Of a stretch of 64,000 bases of DNA, positions 43,885-52,945 are shown piece by piece. This DNA comes from Cernens ardua (GTDB lineage Bacteria > Pseudomonadota > Gammaproteobacteria > Pseudomonadales > Halomonadaceae): assembly GCF_051251085.1 (NCBI RefSeq), contig NZ_JBPCZH010000002.1:248001-312000 (forward strand). Reading direction: 5' to 3'. A model generated the notes under the pieces. It was not told the DNA's origin and searched no databases. It worked only from the letters and a program-made list of their open reading frames with translations. Every line of letters starts with the position of its first letter. Within the stretch, counting starts at the first letter, position 1. Made by a program: the position numbers and the translations under genes.

Positions 43885-44675
43885 CATTTTTCATGAGATG
43901 AAAAGCTCTCTATATCCACCACTTCGATCGTCAGAGTGGTGCCTTTCATTATTGCCCTGAAGCGGATGTCCTTGTCTACAAGCCGTACGCCGTAAATTCT
44001 TTCTTGATGGTGACTATCATCTGGCTGTGCTTTACATGCTCCAGCTTCATTCTTCTTTTGTGTTTTCGCTGTAGAACTTGATGTTCGATGATAGGCCGGG
44101 CGTGGATCCTGTGCCAATACTTCCACAATCAAGGCTTTTAAGGTGAGGGCATTTGTATCTCTTGCCAGTTGTTGGGCCGCTTTTTCTGAAAAGATTACGG
44201 GTAGCCGGGGCGGTGGCTTGGGTGCCCAGTCTGAATGTGCATCAGGTATGCTCTCGGCCCATGGTAGGTAGGGTTTGATATCGATGACGGGTGTACCGTT
44301 GACTAAATCATGTCCACGAATCCGTAGGCGTACACCGTTGCGTGTATCAGTGCCAATCAGTTCGACGAGGGATTGGCCCAAACGATTGGGACGATGCGTT
44401 GAGCGAGAGGCAAATACCCCCACTTTTTGGTTACCGCCCAACCTGGGAGGGCGGACGAGAGGGCGCCACTGGGTGGGACTCAAATGGAAAAGGAATGTGA
44501 CCCATAAATGGCTATATGCCTCTATTCCCCTGATAGCATCTGCCTGCGCATATTCGTGAGCCAGCACGATCTCGGCCGTGGCAGAGGGGGCTAGGCCGGG
44601 TTGGCGTGGAATTCCGAATTTATCAGGATAGCATCCCTCGACATAGCCAATGGGGTCCAGAGTAAGTGCTGTCAT
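43884..44675 (-). CDS. trmO: tRNA (N6-threonylcarbamoyladenosine(37)-N6)-methyltransferase TrmO
   Basis: TrmO methylates t6A37 of ACY-reading tRNA-Thr using SAM. The roughly 263-residue protein has the TsaA/TrmO beta barrel: LDPIGYVEG near the N-terminus, KFGIPRQPGL, SHLWVTFLFH, ASRSTHRPNRLGQSLVELI and DIKPYLPW. The C-terminal part (RIYGVRLVDKDIRF) is the family's usual end, but a Ser/Lys-rich linker (RTSSSTAKTQKKNEAG) is inserted before it. The start is the ATG at 44675 with GGAAAT 7 bases upstream, rather than the ATG at 44720. Confidence 0.93.
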   Translation of the reverse strand: MTALTLDPIGYVEGCYPDKFGIPRQPGLAPSATAEIVLAHEYAQADAIRGIEAYSHLWVTFLFHLSPTQWRPLVRPPRLGGNQKVGVFASRSTHRPNRLGQSLVELIGTDTRNGVRLRIRGHDLVNGTPVIDIKPYLPWAESIPDAHSDWAPKPPPRLPVIFSEKAAQQLARDTNALTLKALIVEVLAQDPRPAYHRTSSSTAKTQKKNEAGACKAQPDDSHHQERIYGVRLVDKDIRFRAIMKGTTLTIEVVDIESFSSHEK

Positions 44676-44953
44676 GCAGTGAAATTTCCAGAAGCTAAAT
44701 CGTTTGATGGGGAGGAACAATTTTATAATGGGAGATGTCGAATCGGTTTTGAGCGAAAACAGGTGAATGACGCCGTGTGTCGCGTTTGGTGATAACCTTT
44801 ACCTTAAAATGTAGGTGTTAGCCCTGATTTTGCAGTGTTTCTCCGTTCAATTTATCATGCTCAGCCAGTGGGCAAGCTTTTTGATTTTATCACTGCTTAT
44901 ATCGTAACTGAATCTGATCGTTTTTGTTTTTGATCCCTGAATGAGACCTTTTC

Positions 44954-45442
44954 ATGCCACAGACCTCTTCCCAGTCGACTTCCCCGGCTTCCCGACATGT
45001 ACATCGACTGAGGGATGAATTTTTCAATGAACCCCAACGTAATCTATATACACTCGCATTGGGCTTTATAGTCATTGTGGCTGCCATTCTCACGATGATC
45101 TACTTTTCGGTGGAACATCATTCGCTCACCAATGGGCTACCAATTCTAATACTCATGATCATTTGGGCGCTCATCATGGGTATTCATTTACTTCGTCGCA
45201 AACGCAGTAATCCTGTCTTACGGCTTGAAAAATCACGCCTTCGCTATTTCGGAGGAATGATATTAGCGCCACGTTTGATAAGCATCGATTATGATGAGAT
45301 CAAGTCAATTGAAAAGGGGCGGAATGGCAGCGCTGTTCGTTTGAGATTGAAAGAGAAAGGTAGGGTAAGAACGATTCCTATCGGCATGCTGCCTCGGGTA
45401 GAGCGTGATCGCTTTGTGGCATCTTTGAAGGAGCGGGTGTAA
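44954..45442 (+). CDS. Hypothetical two-helix membrane protein
   Basis: A 162-residue protein I do not recognise. Two membrane helices are clear (about residues 32-52, LALGFIVIVAAILTMIYF, and 60-80, LPILILMIIWALIMGIHLL), leaving a short basic loop RRKRSN and a cytoplasmic C-terminal domain of about 80 residues (LRLEKSRLRYFG, then ISIDYDEIKSIEKGRNG). The C-terminal part has a strand-rich, PH-like look (bPH/YdbS-type) but nothing diagnostic. GAGACC precedes the ATG. No partner gene is apparent. Confidence 0.7.
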   Translation: MPQTSSQSTSPASRHVHRLRDEFFNEPQRNLYTLALGFIVIVAAILTMIYFSVEHHSLTNGLPILILMIIWALIMGIHLLRRKRSNPVLRLEKSRLRYFGGMILAPRLISIDYDEIKSIEKGRNGSAVRLRLKEKGRVRTIPIGMLPRVERDRFVASLKERV

Positions 45443-45599
45443 CGAAAACTCTTTTCAAGGGTGAATGCGCGTTAAAAAACGTGTTATTCAACGATGACCA
45501 TGTCCGGATATATCCGATTTGGCTCTCCTTTCACCCTCCAAGGGATTGTATAAAGCGAATACAGTTGGAAGCACTTCTAATTTGACTGGAGATTCCAAC

Positions 45600-46157
45600 A
45601 TGTATCCATCTTCATCTGCACTATTGCTCGTCGACGTTCAGCGTTCCTTTTTCTACTCGCCATACTGGCAATCAGATCACTTTCCTACGTTTAAACGCAA
45701 TCTTCGTTCTCTGTTGGATGCCGCAGGGAATGTTGGGATACCACTCGTACGTATTCTACATAGTGAACCGAATAGCAATGGGCCTTTTGATCCCGTGTCA
45801 GGACACGTTGTGGCGATGGAAGAATTCGAGGACGCTGCTGACCTGCTCATTTACAAGCATGCCCACAATGCCTTTACCGGAACTGTTCTGGAAACATGGC
45901 TTCGTGAAAAGGGGATAAACCACCTATACATATGTGGCATTCGAACAGAGCAATGCTGTGAGACAACCACACGCGTTGCGAGTGATCTCGGCTTTACCGT
46001 CAGTTTTGTACTGGATGCGACACTAACGTTTGATATGTCTGTACTAGGAATTGATCTATCTGCTCAGGAAATTATCGCGAGAACGGCTGTTGTGCTCGAT
46101 GGTCGTTTTGCAGAGGTGACATCCGTTGAGTCTTGCCTGAATAAATGGAGGCAATGA
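45600..46157 (+). CDS. Isochorismatase-family cysteine hydrolase
   Basis: A 185-residue isochorismatase-fold hydrolase. The triad is visible: Asp in LLLVDVQRSFF, Lys in LIYKHAHNAF, and Cys in GIRTEQCCETTTRVASDLG (cis-peptide plus nucleophile region). Members split isochorismate, nicotinamide, N-carbamoylsarcosine or similar substrates; which applies here is not decidable. The open frame begins at 45519, but the ATG at 45600 follows TGGAGA. It is directly followed, with no gap, by the AraC regulator gene. Confidence 0.88.
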   Translation: MYPSSSALLLVDVQRSFFYSPYWQSDHFPTFKRNLRSLLDAAGNVGIPLVRILHSEPNSNGPFDPVSGHVVAMEEFEDAADLLIYKHAHNAFTGTVLETWLREKGINHLYICGIRTEQCCETTTRVASDLGFTVSFVLDATLTFDMSVLGIDLSAQEIIARTAVVLDGRFAEVTSVESCLNKWRQ

Positions 46158-47159
46158 GTGATCCAATCCAGACCTGTCGTCGTCAAGGTGGTTGTTCAAT
46201 CCGGTATTGTTCCGCTGGATCTGGTGGGACCATGTCAGGTATTGGAGAGTGCCAATCGTCTTGTTGATAGCGATCCACGCTTTTTCGGAATACCTCCCTT
46301 TCAAGTGGAATATATAGGTCCTTGCCCTGAAATAGAGTGGTGGGGAGGCTTGAATCTCTCTGGTATAGCGCCTTTACCTGATAGTTTGGATGATACGGAT
46401 CTTCTATTGCTGCCAGGATTATATAGTAATGAGTCCCCTCATCCTGAAGTGGTAGGTTGGCTTGAAAACAAAGCCTTGAATGCACGAACTTGCATGGCTG
46501 TGTGCTCCGGTGCAATACAATTGGCTTTGGCGGGGCTATTGCGAGAACGTTCTGCAACAACACATCATTCCCTCTTTGAAATGTTGAAGAACATCGATCC
46601 AACTATCGATGTCAAACGAGGGAGTATTTATGTGGCGGACGGTAATATTATTACCAGTGCGGGTATATCAACAGGTATTGATACCCTATTAAATTGGGCA
46701 ACGCATGTTGTCGGTAATGAGCTGGCCATTGCGATTGCCAGAGACCTGGTGTTGCCGTTGCGCAGAAGCAGTGATTTTCCCCAGCTAAGTTCGTGGCTTA
46801 CAGGGCGCCAACATGCCGATAAAGCCGTTCATCTTGCTCAAAATCTAATCTCCATGAGTCCTGAGCGTTGCTGGACGATGTCACTATTATCAGAAAGAGT
46901 TGCGTTAGGGCCGCGCCAACTTTCGAGACGTTTTCGTGCTCATACGGGTTTGACCATTGGTGAGTATTATCGGCAAATTAGAATTGATCGCGCCACGATG
47001 TTGCTCAAGGAAACCACTATGCCAATTTCCCTGATTGCAGAAGCCCTGGGTTTTGGAGATGAGCGTCATTTCAGGCGGTTGTGGCAAAAAGAGAAAGGCA
47101 TGAGTCCTGCCAGATGGAGGAAAAGAAACGCGTCTTTGAATGCGCAATCATATTTGTAG
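46158..47159 (+). CDS. GlxA-type AraC regulator with DJ-1/PfpI domain
   Basis: A 333-residue regulator with an N-terminal DJ-1/PfpI amidotransferase-like domain (VVVQSGIVPLDLVGPCQVLE; the nucleophile elbow region AVCSGAIQLALAG) and a C-terminal AraC helix-turn-helix (LGPRQLSRRFRAHTG and ISLIAEALGFGDERHFRRLWQKEKGMSPARWRKR). This is the GlxA architecture. The start is a GTG immediately after the stop of the isochorismatase gene, with GGAG 7 bases upstream, so the pair is coupled. It probably controls the hydrolase or a linked catabolic step. A terminator follows at 47171. Confidence 0.92.
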   Translation: MIQSRPVVVKVVVQSGIVPLDLVGPCQVLESANRLVDSDPRFFGIPPFQVEYIGPCPEIEWWGGLNLSGIAPLPDSLDDTDLLLLPGLYSNESPHPEVVGWLENKALNARTCMAVCSGAIQLALAGLLRERSATTHHSLFEMLKNIDPTIDVKRGSIYVADGNIITSAGISTGIDTLLNWATHVVGNELAIAIARDLVLPLRRSSDFPQLSSWLTGRQHADKAVHLAQNLISMSPERCWTMSLLSERVALGPRQLSRRFRAHTGLTIGEYYRQIRIDRATMLLKETTMPISLIAEALGFGDERHFRRLWQKEKGMSPARWRKRNASLNAQSYL

Positions 47160-47170
47160 ATAATTGCTTT

Positions 47171-47208
47171 AAAAAAGCCCCCGCACTCTTTACGAATGCA
47201 AGGGCTTT
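47171..47208 (-). terminator. Rho-independent terminator between ddl and the AraC gene
   Basis: AAAGCCC (47174-47180) and GGGCTTT (47202-47208) pair perfectly, with GCA/TGC inside. On the minus strand the stem is followed by TTTTTTAAAG, which fits termination of ddl; on the plus strand only TTTCG follows. Confidence 0.8.
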
Positions 47209-47238
47209 CGAGAATATGACGACAGTCAGTCAGTTGAA

Positions 47239-48354
47239 TTATTCACTCGCTACATCATTGGCATTGCTGCGCATCTCACCCTCAACGGCATGATTTTCAA
47301 TGGCCAGGTCAATGAGTCGGGTCAGCAATGGGGTATAGGAGAGGCCTGTCGCTTCCCAGAGCTTCGGATACATACTGATCCGTGTGAAACCGGGCAGAGT
47401 GTTGATTTCATTGACAATAACCTGACCTTCCGGTGTCAGGAAAACATCTACCCGTGCGAGCCCCAGACATTCCAGTACGTTGAAAGCCTTGAGCGCCGTT
47501 TGGCGGATCGCATCGGACTCTCGTTGGGTGATATTGGCAGGAATATCGACACTGGCCCCTGTTTGACTGATATATTTTGTGTCATATGAGTAGAATTCAT
47601 CACTCAGGATAACTTCGCCGCATACGCTGGCTTCTGGTGTTTCATTCCCCAATACCGCGCATTCTATCTCGCGCCCATCAATACCCGTTTCAATCAGTAC
47701 TTTTCGATCAAAGCGGAACGCGTCGTGAATGGCGGGGAGCAACTCTTCCTTGCTTTTGACTTTACTTACCCCAACCGATGAGCCCTGATTAACCGGCTTG
47801 ACGAAGAGAGGAAGCCCCAGCTCGGCGATAACAGCATCCAGATCCAGTGTCTTTAATGACGATTTTTTGATGGTAATGAAGGGCGCTACCGCGATACCTG
47901 CGTCTCTTAACAGACGTTTGGTTATATCCTTGTCCATACAGGCCGCCGAGCCCAATACCCCTGAGCCTACCTGAGGGATATCCAGTATCTTCAAAAGCCC
48001 TTGTAATGAGCCATCTTCCCCTGTAGCGCCATGGACGATGGGGAACGCTACATCAATATTGGCAAAATCGGTTTGATGATCCTGTATCCTTAGCCATTCA
48101 CCTTCAGGGCGGCCAGGCGCCAATGCCAGTTTATGATCGCTGTCTACCAATGCGATGGTACTTGGGTCATCTGCATTCTGTAGATAATCGGCGGCATCAG
48201 ATAGCTGCCACTGACCATGGCGATCGATACCAATCAGCACGATCTCATACCGGGAACGGTCGAGCGCGTCATAAATATTACGGGCGGATTGCAGGGATAC
48301 TTCATGTTCAGTGGATTTGCCACCAAAAATGAGTCCAATTCGAGTTTTAGTCAT
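47239..48354 (-). CDS. ddlA: D-alanine--D-alanine ligase, DdlA type
   Basis: Joins two D-Ala for peptidoglycan, an ATP-grasp enzyme. The protein of about 371 residues matches E. coli DdlA closely: GLIFGGKSTEHEVSLQSARNIYDAL, FPIVHGATGEDGSLQGLL, FVKPVNQGSSVGVSK, GREIECAVLGN and NEINTLPGFT with the metal-binding Glu and Asn. It is the long form, not DdlB (about 300 residues). The ATG at 48354 aligns with DdlA; the frame is open to 48369, and neither has a strong ribosome site. Its terminator is at 47171. Confidence 0.95.
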   Translation of the reverse strand: MTKTRIGLIFGGKSTEHEVSLQSARNIYDALDRSRYEIVLIGIDRHGQWQLSDAADYLQNADDPSTIALVDSDHKLALAPGRPEGEWLRIQDHQTDFANIDVAFPIVHGATGEDGSLQGLLKILDIPQVGSGVLGSAACMDKDITKRLLRDAGIAVAPFITIKKSSLKTLDLDAVIAELGLPLFVKPVNQGSSVGVSKVKSKEELLPAIHDAFRFDRKVLIETGIDGREIECAVLGNETPEASVCGEVILSDEFYSYDTKYISQTGASVDIPANITQRESDAIRQTALKAFNVLECLGLARVDVFLTPEGQVIVNEINTLPGFTRISMYPKLWEATGLSYTPLLTRLIDLAIENHAVEGEMRSNANDVASE

Positions 48355-48459
48355 GATATCGCTTGTCATTAATGGACTTTTGAAGCAAGTTTACACGGCT
48401 TGTCGATGTCTTCCCAAGTCTTCTGGCAATAAATTATGAATTCAGGCATATGCTTGCTA

Positions 48460-49086
48460 TCAACTCAATGGCACGTCGACCCACTGTTTGAAATAGGGGC
48501 GCTCGTGAAGCCGTCTTAACCATGCTTCCAATGCAGGAAGTGACGGGTGTTCGAGTGAGGGAATCAGGTTCCAACAGGCTACATAAGTCCCGACAGGGAT
48601 ATCTCCCAATCCGAACTCATTGCCACTGAACCAGCGGCTTTGTGCCAATGCTTCATTAACGATAACCATGGCCTGATTAAATTTTTCGCGGGCAGTTTGA
48701 ATAAGTGCTGCGTTTTGCTCGGAACTGGGTGTTCTGACACATTGCCTGATGAGTGTGCTGTAGTGTGGCATTAGCGTTTGATTGGCCCAGTCCATCCACT
48801 TGTCGGCACTGGCACGGGCTTCCAGTGTCGCAGGTGAGAGGGTGGTATGTTCACCGTAACGTGCTACCAGATAGCGAATGATGCTATTGGATTCCCACAG
48901 GACAAAACCATCGTCTTCAATACAGGGAATCAGTCCATTTGGATTTTTTGCTTTGAATTCAGGAGTATTCACCACACCGAATTCACCACCCGCATCAATA
49001 CGATCAAACTCGATACCCAACTCGCTAGCGCACCACAATACTTTCTTTACGTTGACTGAATTGGCTCTCCCCCAAATTTTTAGCAT
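48460..49086 (-). CDS. Glutathione S-transferase-family protein
   Basis: A 208-residue GST with the thioredoxin-fold N-domain (IWGRANSVNVKKVLWCASELGI; the Ser-Val-Asn region is the glutathione site; NPNGLIPCIEDDGFVLWESNSIIRYL gives the cis-Pro and the ES motif) and an all-helical C-domain. It resembles YfcF/GstB-type enzymes for conjugation or dehalogenation; substrate unknown. The ATG follows GGGAGGAC. It is next to ddlA on the same strand but 90 bases away. Confidence 0.9.
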   Translation of the reverse strand: MLKIWGRANSVNVKKVLWCASELGIEFDRIDAGGEFGVVNTPEFKAKNPNGLIPCIEDDGFVLWESNSIIRYLVARYGEHTTLSPATLEARASADKWMDWANQTLMPHYSTLIRQCVRTPSSEQNAALIQTAREKFNQAMVIVNEALAQSRWFSGNEFGLGDIPVGTYVACWNLIPSLEHPSLPALEAWLRRLHERPYFKQWVDVPLS

Positions 49087-50074
49087 GGTGTCCTCCCTGA
49101 CATCCTCTAGCCGATGCTACGTGACTCAGCATTTGTTATGTACTCATCGTTTATAGTACACGGAATCAACAGTTGCTCCTGATTTGTACCATGACCATGC
49201 CTCTATAGGGTGATGTTGACCGAAGAATTCTCTTTCGTAACATGTTTCGATCCCGGCAACCTGGCTCGCTGAGACTAATGTCTAAGGTGCCAATAGAGTG
49301 ATAGTTTCTGGTATAAATATGCGGCGGAATATCGGTTGCACGGGCTAAAACATTGGGATCGTGCATATTTTATTGCGTTATTTCATTAGAAACATGGTCG
49401 AAAGAGAGGTGCCAGACTGGCAGCGAGCGGTTGATTACGGTATCTTTCCCCGCAATTATTGCTGGATGTGATTCAATGTAGTCGCACTGTGTGCGGTATA
49501 CTATCTGGCATACGATTGCTGTTATGTCGCTGTTGAATTTGCTGAAATGTCGCACATTCTGTTCTATGCCCTTTCTACGTTAGAGTGATGCCACATTTCT
49601 ATATTGGAATCCAATGAATCGAATGGCGCCATCCGTATGATGGCATATTCGTAGCTATTCATGGGATAATTCCTGTGTACAGCGGCGGGTTATCCTTGGC
49701 GCTTTTCCTGGAAAGCCGTATAGAAAATGTTCAGCCATAGGCGTCAGGTTATAGCTTGTTTGTAGCGGTAGCGACGAATGCATGAGCGTTCCAGTATCGC
49801 GCCTGCCGATTATTTCGGACACAATCGAATTTATACGGTGGAAGGGTCTACCTTTCGCCAATAGTGTATTCATGCTTCCAACAGGCTTGGAAGCCAGTAT
49901 TGAAAACGCCGCTAATAGCGGTACGCGTACTTGATGGGTGTCAGGGCCGGGCATGCTCTCCATCAGTCAGGGTAAAGAAACCTTGCCTTTACAATAGGCA
50001 GGTTGCTAACCACTTCTGCGCGTTCACCACGAGTGACAGTGGTATTAGATCCAATTTCCCATTCGGAGACGCCC
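49087..50074. other. Large non-coding region upstream of aceE
   Basis: About 990 bases with no convincing gene; open frames are short and unlike known proteins. It separates the GST gene from aceE, which reads away from it. The last 200 bases before aceE contain several hairpins: GCTTCCA/TGGAAGC (49874-49894), CCGCT/AGCGG near 49911-49923, and an imperfect AACCTTGCC/GGCAGGTT pair around 49979-50009. No PdhR-like operator was recognised. A structured leader or small RNA is possible. Confidence 0.45.
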
Positions 50075-52753
50075 ATGAATTTCGAGGCAACAGAAGACAT
50101 CGATCCAATTGAAACCCAGGAGTGGCTAGACTCACTGGTTTCAGTGATGGATCGTGAAGGTGATGAGCGTGCTCGCTATCTACTCAGCCGTCTTGCCGAT
50201 CGTTTGCGCCGTGATGGTATGCGCCCTGCGATCTCTCCCATTACCCCGCATCGCAACACGATTCCAGTCAATCGTGAAGCGCGTATGCCGGGGGACGTTT
50301 TTCTGCAACGCAAGATTCGCTCTGCCGTGCGCTGGAATAGCGTGGCACAGGTATTGCGTGCCAATGCCAAGCACAAGGGGTTGGGAGGGCACCTGGCCAG
50401 CTTCATGTCCAGTTGTACTCTCTATGAAGTCGGGTTCAATCACTTCTTCCGCGGTAACAAAGGGGAACAGAAGGGCGACATGGTCTATTTTCAGGGCCAT
50501 ATTGCACCGGGCATTTACTCCCGTTCCTACCTCGAAGGTCGCTTGACAGAAGAACAGCTTGATAACTTCCGTCAGGAAGTGGACGGCAATGGCCTTTCTT
50601 CCTATCCACACCCTTATTTGATGCCTGATTACTGGCAGTTCCCCACCGTATCCATGGGGCTTGGTCCGCTGACCGCCATTTATCAGGCGCGCATGATGAA
50701 ATATCTTGATGCACGCGGCATTGAACCGGCAGGTGATCGAAAAGTCTGGGCGTTCCTTGGTGATGGTGAATGCGATGAGGTCGAGACGCTCGGTGCCATT
50801 CACGTTGCACGCCGCGAAAATCTGGATAACCTGATTTTTGTCATCAACTGTAACCTTCAACGTCTGGATGGTCCGGTACGTGGTAACGGCCGCATCATGG
50901 ATGAATTGGAAGGCATGTTCCGTGGTGCCGACTGGAACGTCATCAAGGTGGTATGGGGCGGTTTATGGGATCGCCTCTTCGAAATGGACAAGAAAGGCTA
51001 TCTACAGCGCACGATGGATAGCACTGTTGATGGTGAATATCAGAGTTACAAGGCGCAGGGCGGTAAATATAGCCGTGAGCATTTCTTCGGCAAGAGCGAA
51101 GAAACCCTCAAAATGGTAGAAAACCTTTCTGACGAGGAGATCTACAAGCTCAACCGTGGCGGTCACGATCCGCAGAAAGTTTATGCGGCGTATCATGAGG
51201 CCTTCCACAATGCCAATGGTCGACCCACTGTCATTCTTGCGCATACCGTCAAGGGTTATGGCATGGGTGGCGGGCATGGTGAAGCTGAAATGGAAGCGCA
51301 CCAGGTCAAATCCATGGACAATGATGCGCTCAAGGGCTTCCGCGATCGTTTCGATATCCCTGTGACAGATGAAGAGCTGGCTCAGGGGATGCCTTATTAT
51401 CGTCCCGAGGCTGACTCACCCGAGATGCGCTATCTGCAGGAACGTCGTGCTGCACTGAATGGCTATTTGCCTGAGCGCGAGGATGATTTCGAGGCGTTGG
51501 ATATTCCCGCTCTGGATGACAAGATCTTCGCCAGCCAGACAAAAGGCACGGGTGAGCGTGAAATCTCTACCACGATGTCGTTCGTCCGTATTCTGCATGG
51601 CTTGCTCAAGGATAAAACGCTGGGTAAACGCGTTGTCCCCATCGTGCCAGATGAGTCACGTACGTTCGGGATGGAAGGGCTATTCCGTCAGGTCGGTATC
51701 TATGCCAATGAAGGGCAGAAGTACGAACCTGAAGACGCCGGTCAGATCATGTATTACCGTGAAGACCGTCAGGGGCAGATTCTTCAGGAAGGGATCAACG
51801 AAGCGGGCGCCATGTCGTCGTGGATCGCGGCTTCGACAGCCTATTCCAATTACGGTGAGCCACTCCTGCCATTCTACATCTACTACTCCATGTTCGGTTT
51901 CCAGCGTATTGGGGATCTCGCCTGGGCAGCGGGTGATATGCAGGCACGGGGCTTCCTGTTGGGCGGCACCGCTGGGCGTACGACATTGAATGGCGAGGGT
52001 CTGCAGCATCAGGACGGTCATAGTCTTGTGCTGGCCAGTACAATTCCCAACTGCCGTGCCTATGATCCGACTTATGCGCATGAAGTGGCTGTTATTGTAC
52101 GTGATGGCCTCAAGCGGATGTATCAGGACAAGGAAAACTGCTTCTACTACCTGACACTGATGAACGAAAACTATGTTCATCCTGAAATTCCAGAAGGGAG
52201 TGAAGAGGGCATTATTCGGGGAATGTACCTGCTGAATGAGGCTACAGATAATGACGCTCCACGTGTTCAGCTGCTGGGCTCGGGTACCATTTTGCGTGAA
52301 GTGGAAGCGGCGGCAGAGCTGTTACATAATGATTTCAATGTGGCCGCTGATATCTGGAGTGTGACCAGCTTCAATGAATTACGTCGTGAGGCTTTGGCGT
52401 TGGATCGTCAGGCATTCCTTAATGTTGAAGAAGAGCCTGCCAAGCCCTGGGTAACGCAGTGTCTGGAAGGGCGAGAAGGCCCGGTCATCGCCAGTACCGA
52501 TTACATGAAGCTTTATGCCGATTCTGTACGGGCATGGGTACCGGCCGACTATCACGTATTGGGCACTGATGGCTTCGGTCGTTCTGATACACGTGAAAAA
52601 CTCCGTCATTTCTTTGAAGTCAATCGCTATTTTGTCGTGATCATGGCACTCAAGGCACTGGCTGATCAGGGTAAACTTGAGCGTCGTGTTGTGAAGGAAG
52701 CGATTGACAAGTACGGTATCGACCCCAGCAAACCTGACCCTCTGTATGTATAA
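50075..52753 (+). CDS. aceE: Pyruvate dehydrogenase E1 component, homodimeric type
   Basis: Decarboxylates pyruvate using thiamine diphosphate and reductively acetylates lipoyl-E2. The 892-residue protein is the fused homodimeric E1: the N-terminal MDREGDERARYLLSRLADRLRRDG, the ThDP site GDGECDE-x-ETLGAI and NLQRLDGPVRGNG, and the C-terminal AWAAGDMQARGFLLGGTAGRTTLNGEGLQHQDGHS. The open frame extends to 50003, but the ATG at 50075 with CGGAG before it gives the standard N-terminus. aceF follows after 192 bases containing a large inverted repeat. Confidence 0.97.
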   Translation: MNFEATEDIDPIETQEWLDSLVSVMDREGDERARYLLSRLADRLRRDGMRPAISPITPHRNTIPVNREARMPGDVFLQRKIRSAVRWNSVAQVLRANAKHKGLGGHLASFMSSCTLYEVGFNHFFRGNKGEQKGDMVYFQGHIAPGIYSRSYLEGRLTEEQLDNFRQEVDGNGLSSYPHPYLMPDYWQFPTVSMGLGPLTAIYQARMMKYLDARGIEPAGDRKVWAFLGDGECDEVETLGAIHVARRENLDNLIFVINCNLQRLDGPVRGNGRIMDELEGMFRGADWNVIKVVWGGLWDRLFEMDKKGYLQRTMDSTVDGEYQSYKAQGGKYSREHFFGKSEETLKMVENLSDEEIYKLNRGGHDPQKVYAAYHEAFHNANGRPTVILAHTVKGYGMGGGHGEAEMEAHQVKSMDNDALKGFRDRFDIPVTDEELAQGMPYYRPEADSPEMRYLQERRAALNGYLPEREDDFEALDIPALDDKIFASQTKGTGEREISTTMSFVRILHGLLKDKTLGKRVVPIVPDESRTFGMEGLFRQVGIYANEGQKYEPEDAGQIMYYREDRQGQILQEGINEAGAMSSWIAASTAYSNYGEPLLPFYIYYSMFGFQRIGDLAWAAGDMQARGFLLGGTAGRTTLNGEGLQHQDGHSLVLASTIPNCRAYDPTYAHEVAVIVRDGLKRMYQDKENCFYYLTLMNENYVHPEIPEGSEEGIIRGMYLLNEATDNDAPRVQLLGSGTILREVEAAAELLHNDFNVAADIWSVTSFNELRREALALDRQAFLNVEEEPAKPWVTQCLEGREGPVIASTDYMKLYADSVRAWVPADYHVLGTDGFGRSDTREKLRHFFEVNRYFVVIMALKALADQGKLERRVVKEAIDKYGIDPSKPDPLYV

Positions 52754-52836
52754 GTAGTCGATATGAGGTGCATGTAGGAGCGGTTCGATTCAAATACATG
52801 CCCTGTGCATATCCACGACGCATATCAGGAGCATTC

Positions 52837-52878
52837 ACGTGTGAAACTGTCAGGGTGAGTCATGGTTGTTTCACACGT
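52837..52878 (+). repeat. 11-bp perfect inverted repeat between aceE and aceF
   Basis: ACGTGTGAAAC (52837-52847) and GTTTCACACGT (52868-52878) flank a 20-base loop; a second hairpin GTATGC/GCATAC (52877-52893) abuts it, leaving a short stretch before the aceF ribosome site. No T tract follows, so it is more likely a processing or attenuation element than a terminator. Confidence 0.7.
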
Positions 52879-52945
52879 ATGCGATTTGCATACAAGGTTA
52901 ATGACCCATTCAGCGAGAGTATGAGCTGATGAGAGGAGCGCTAAG

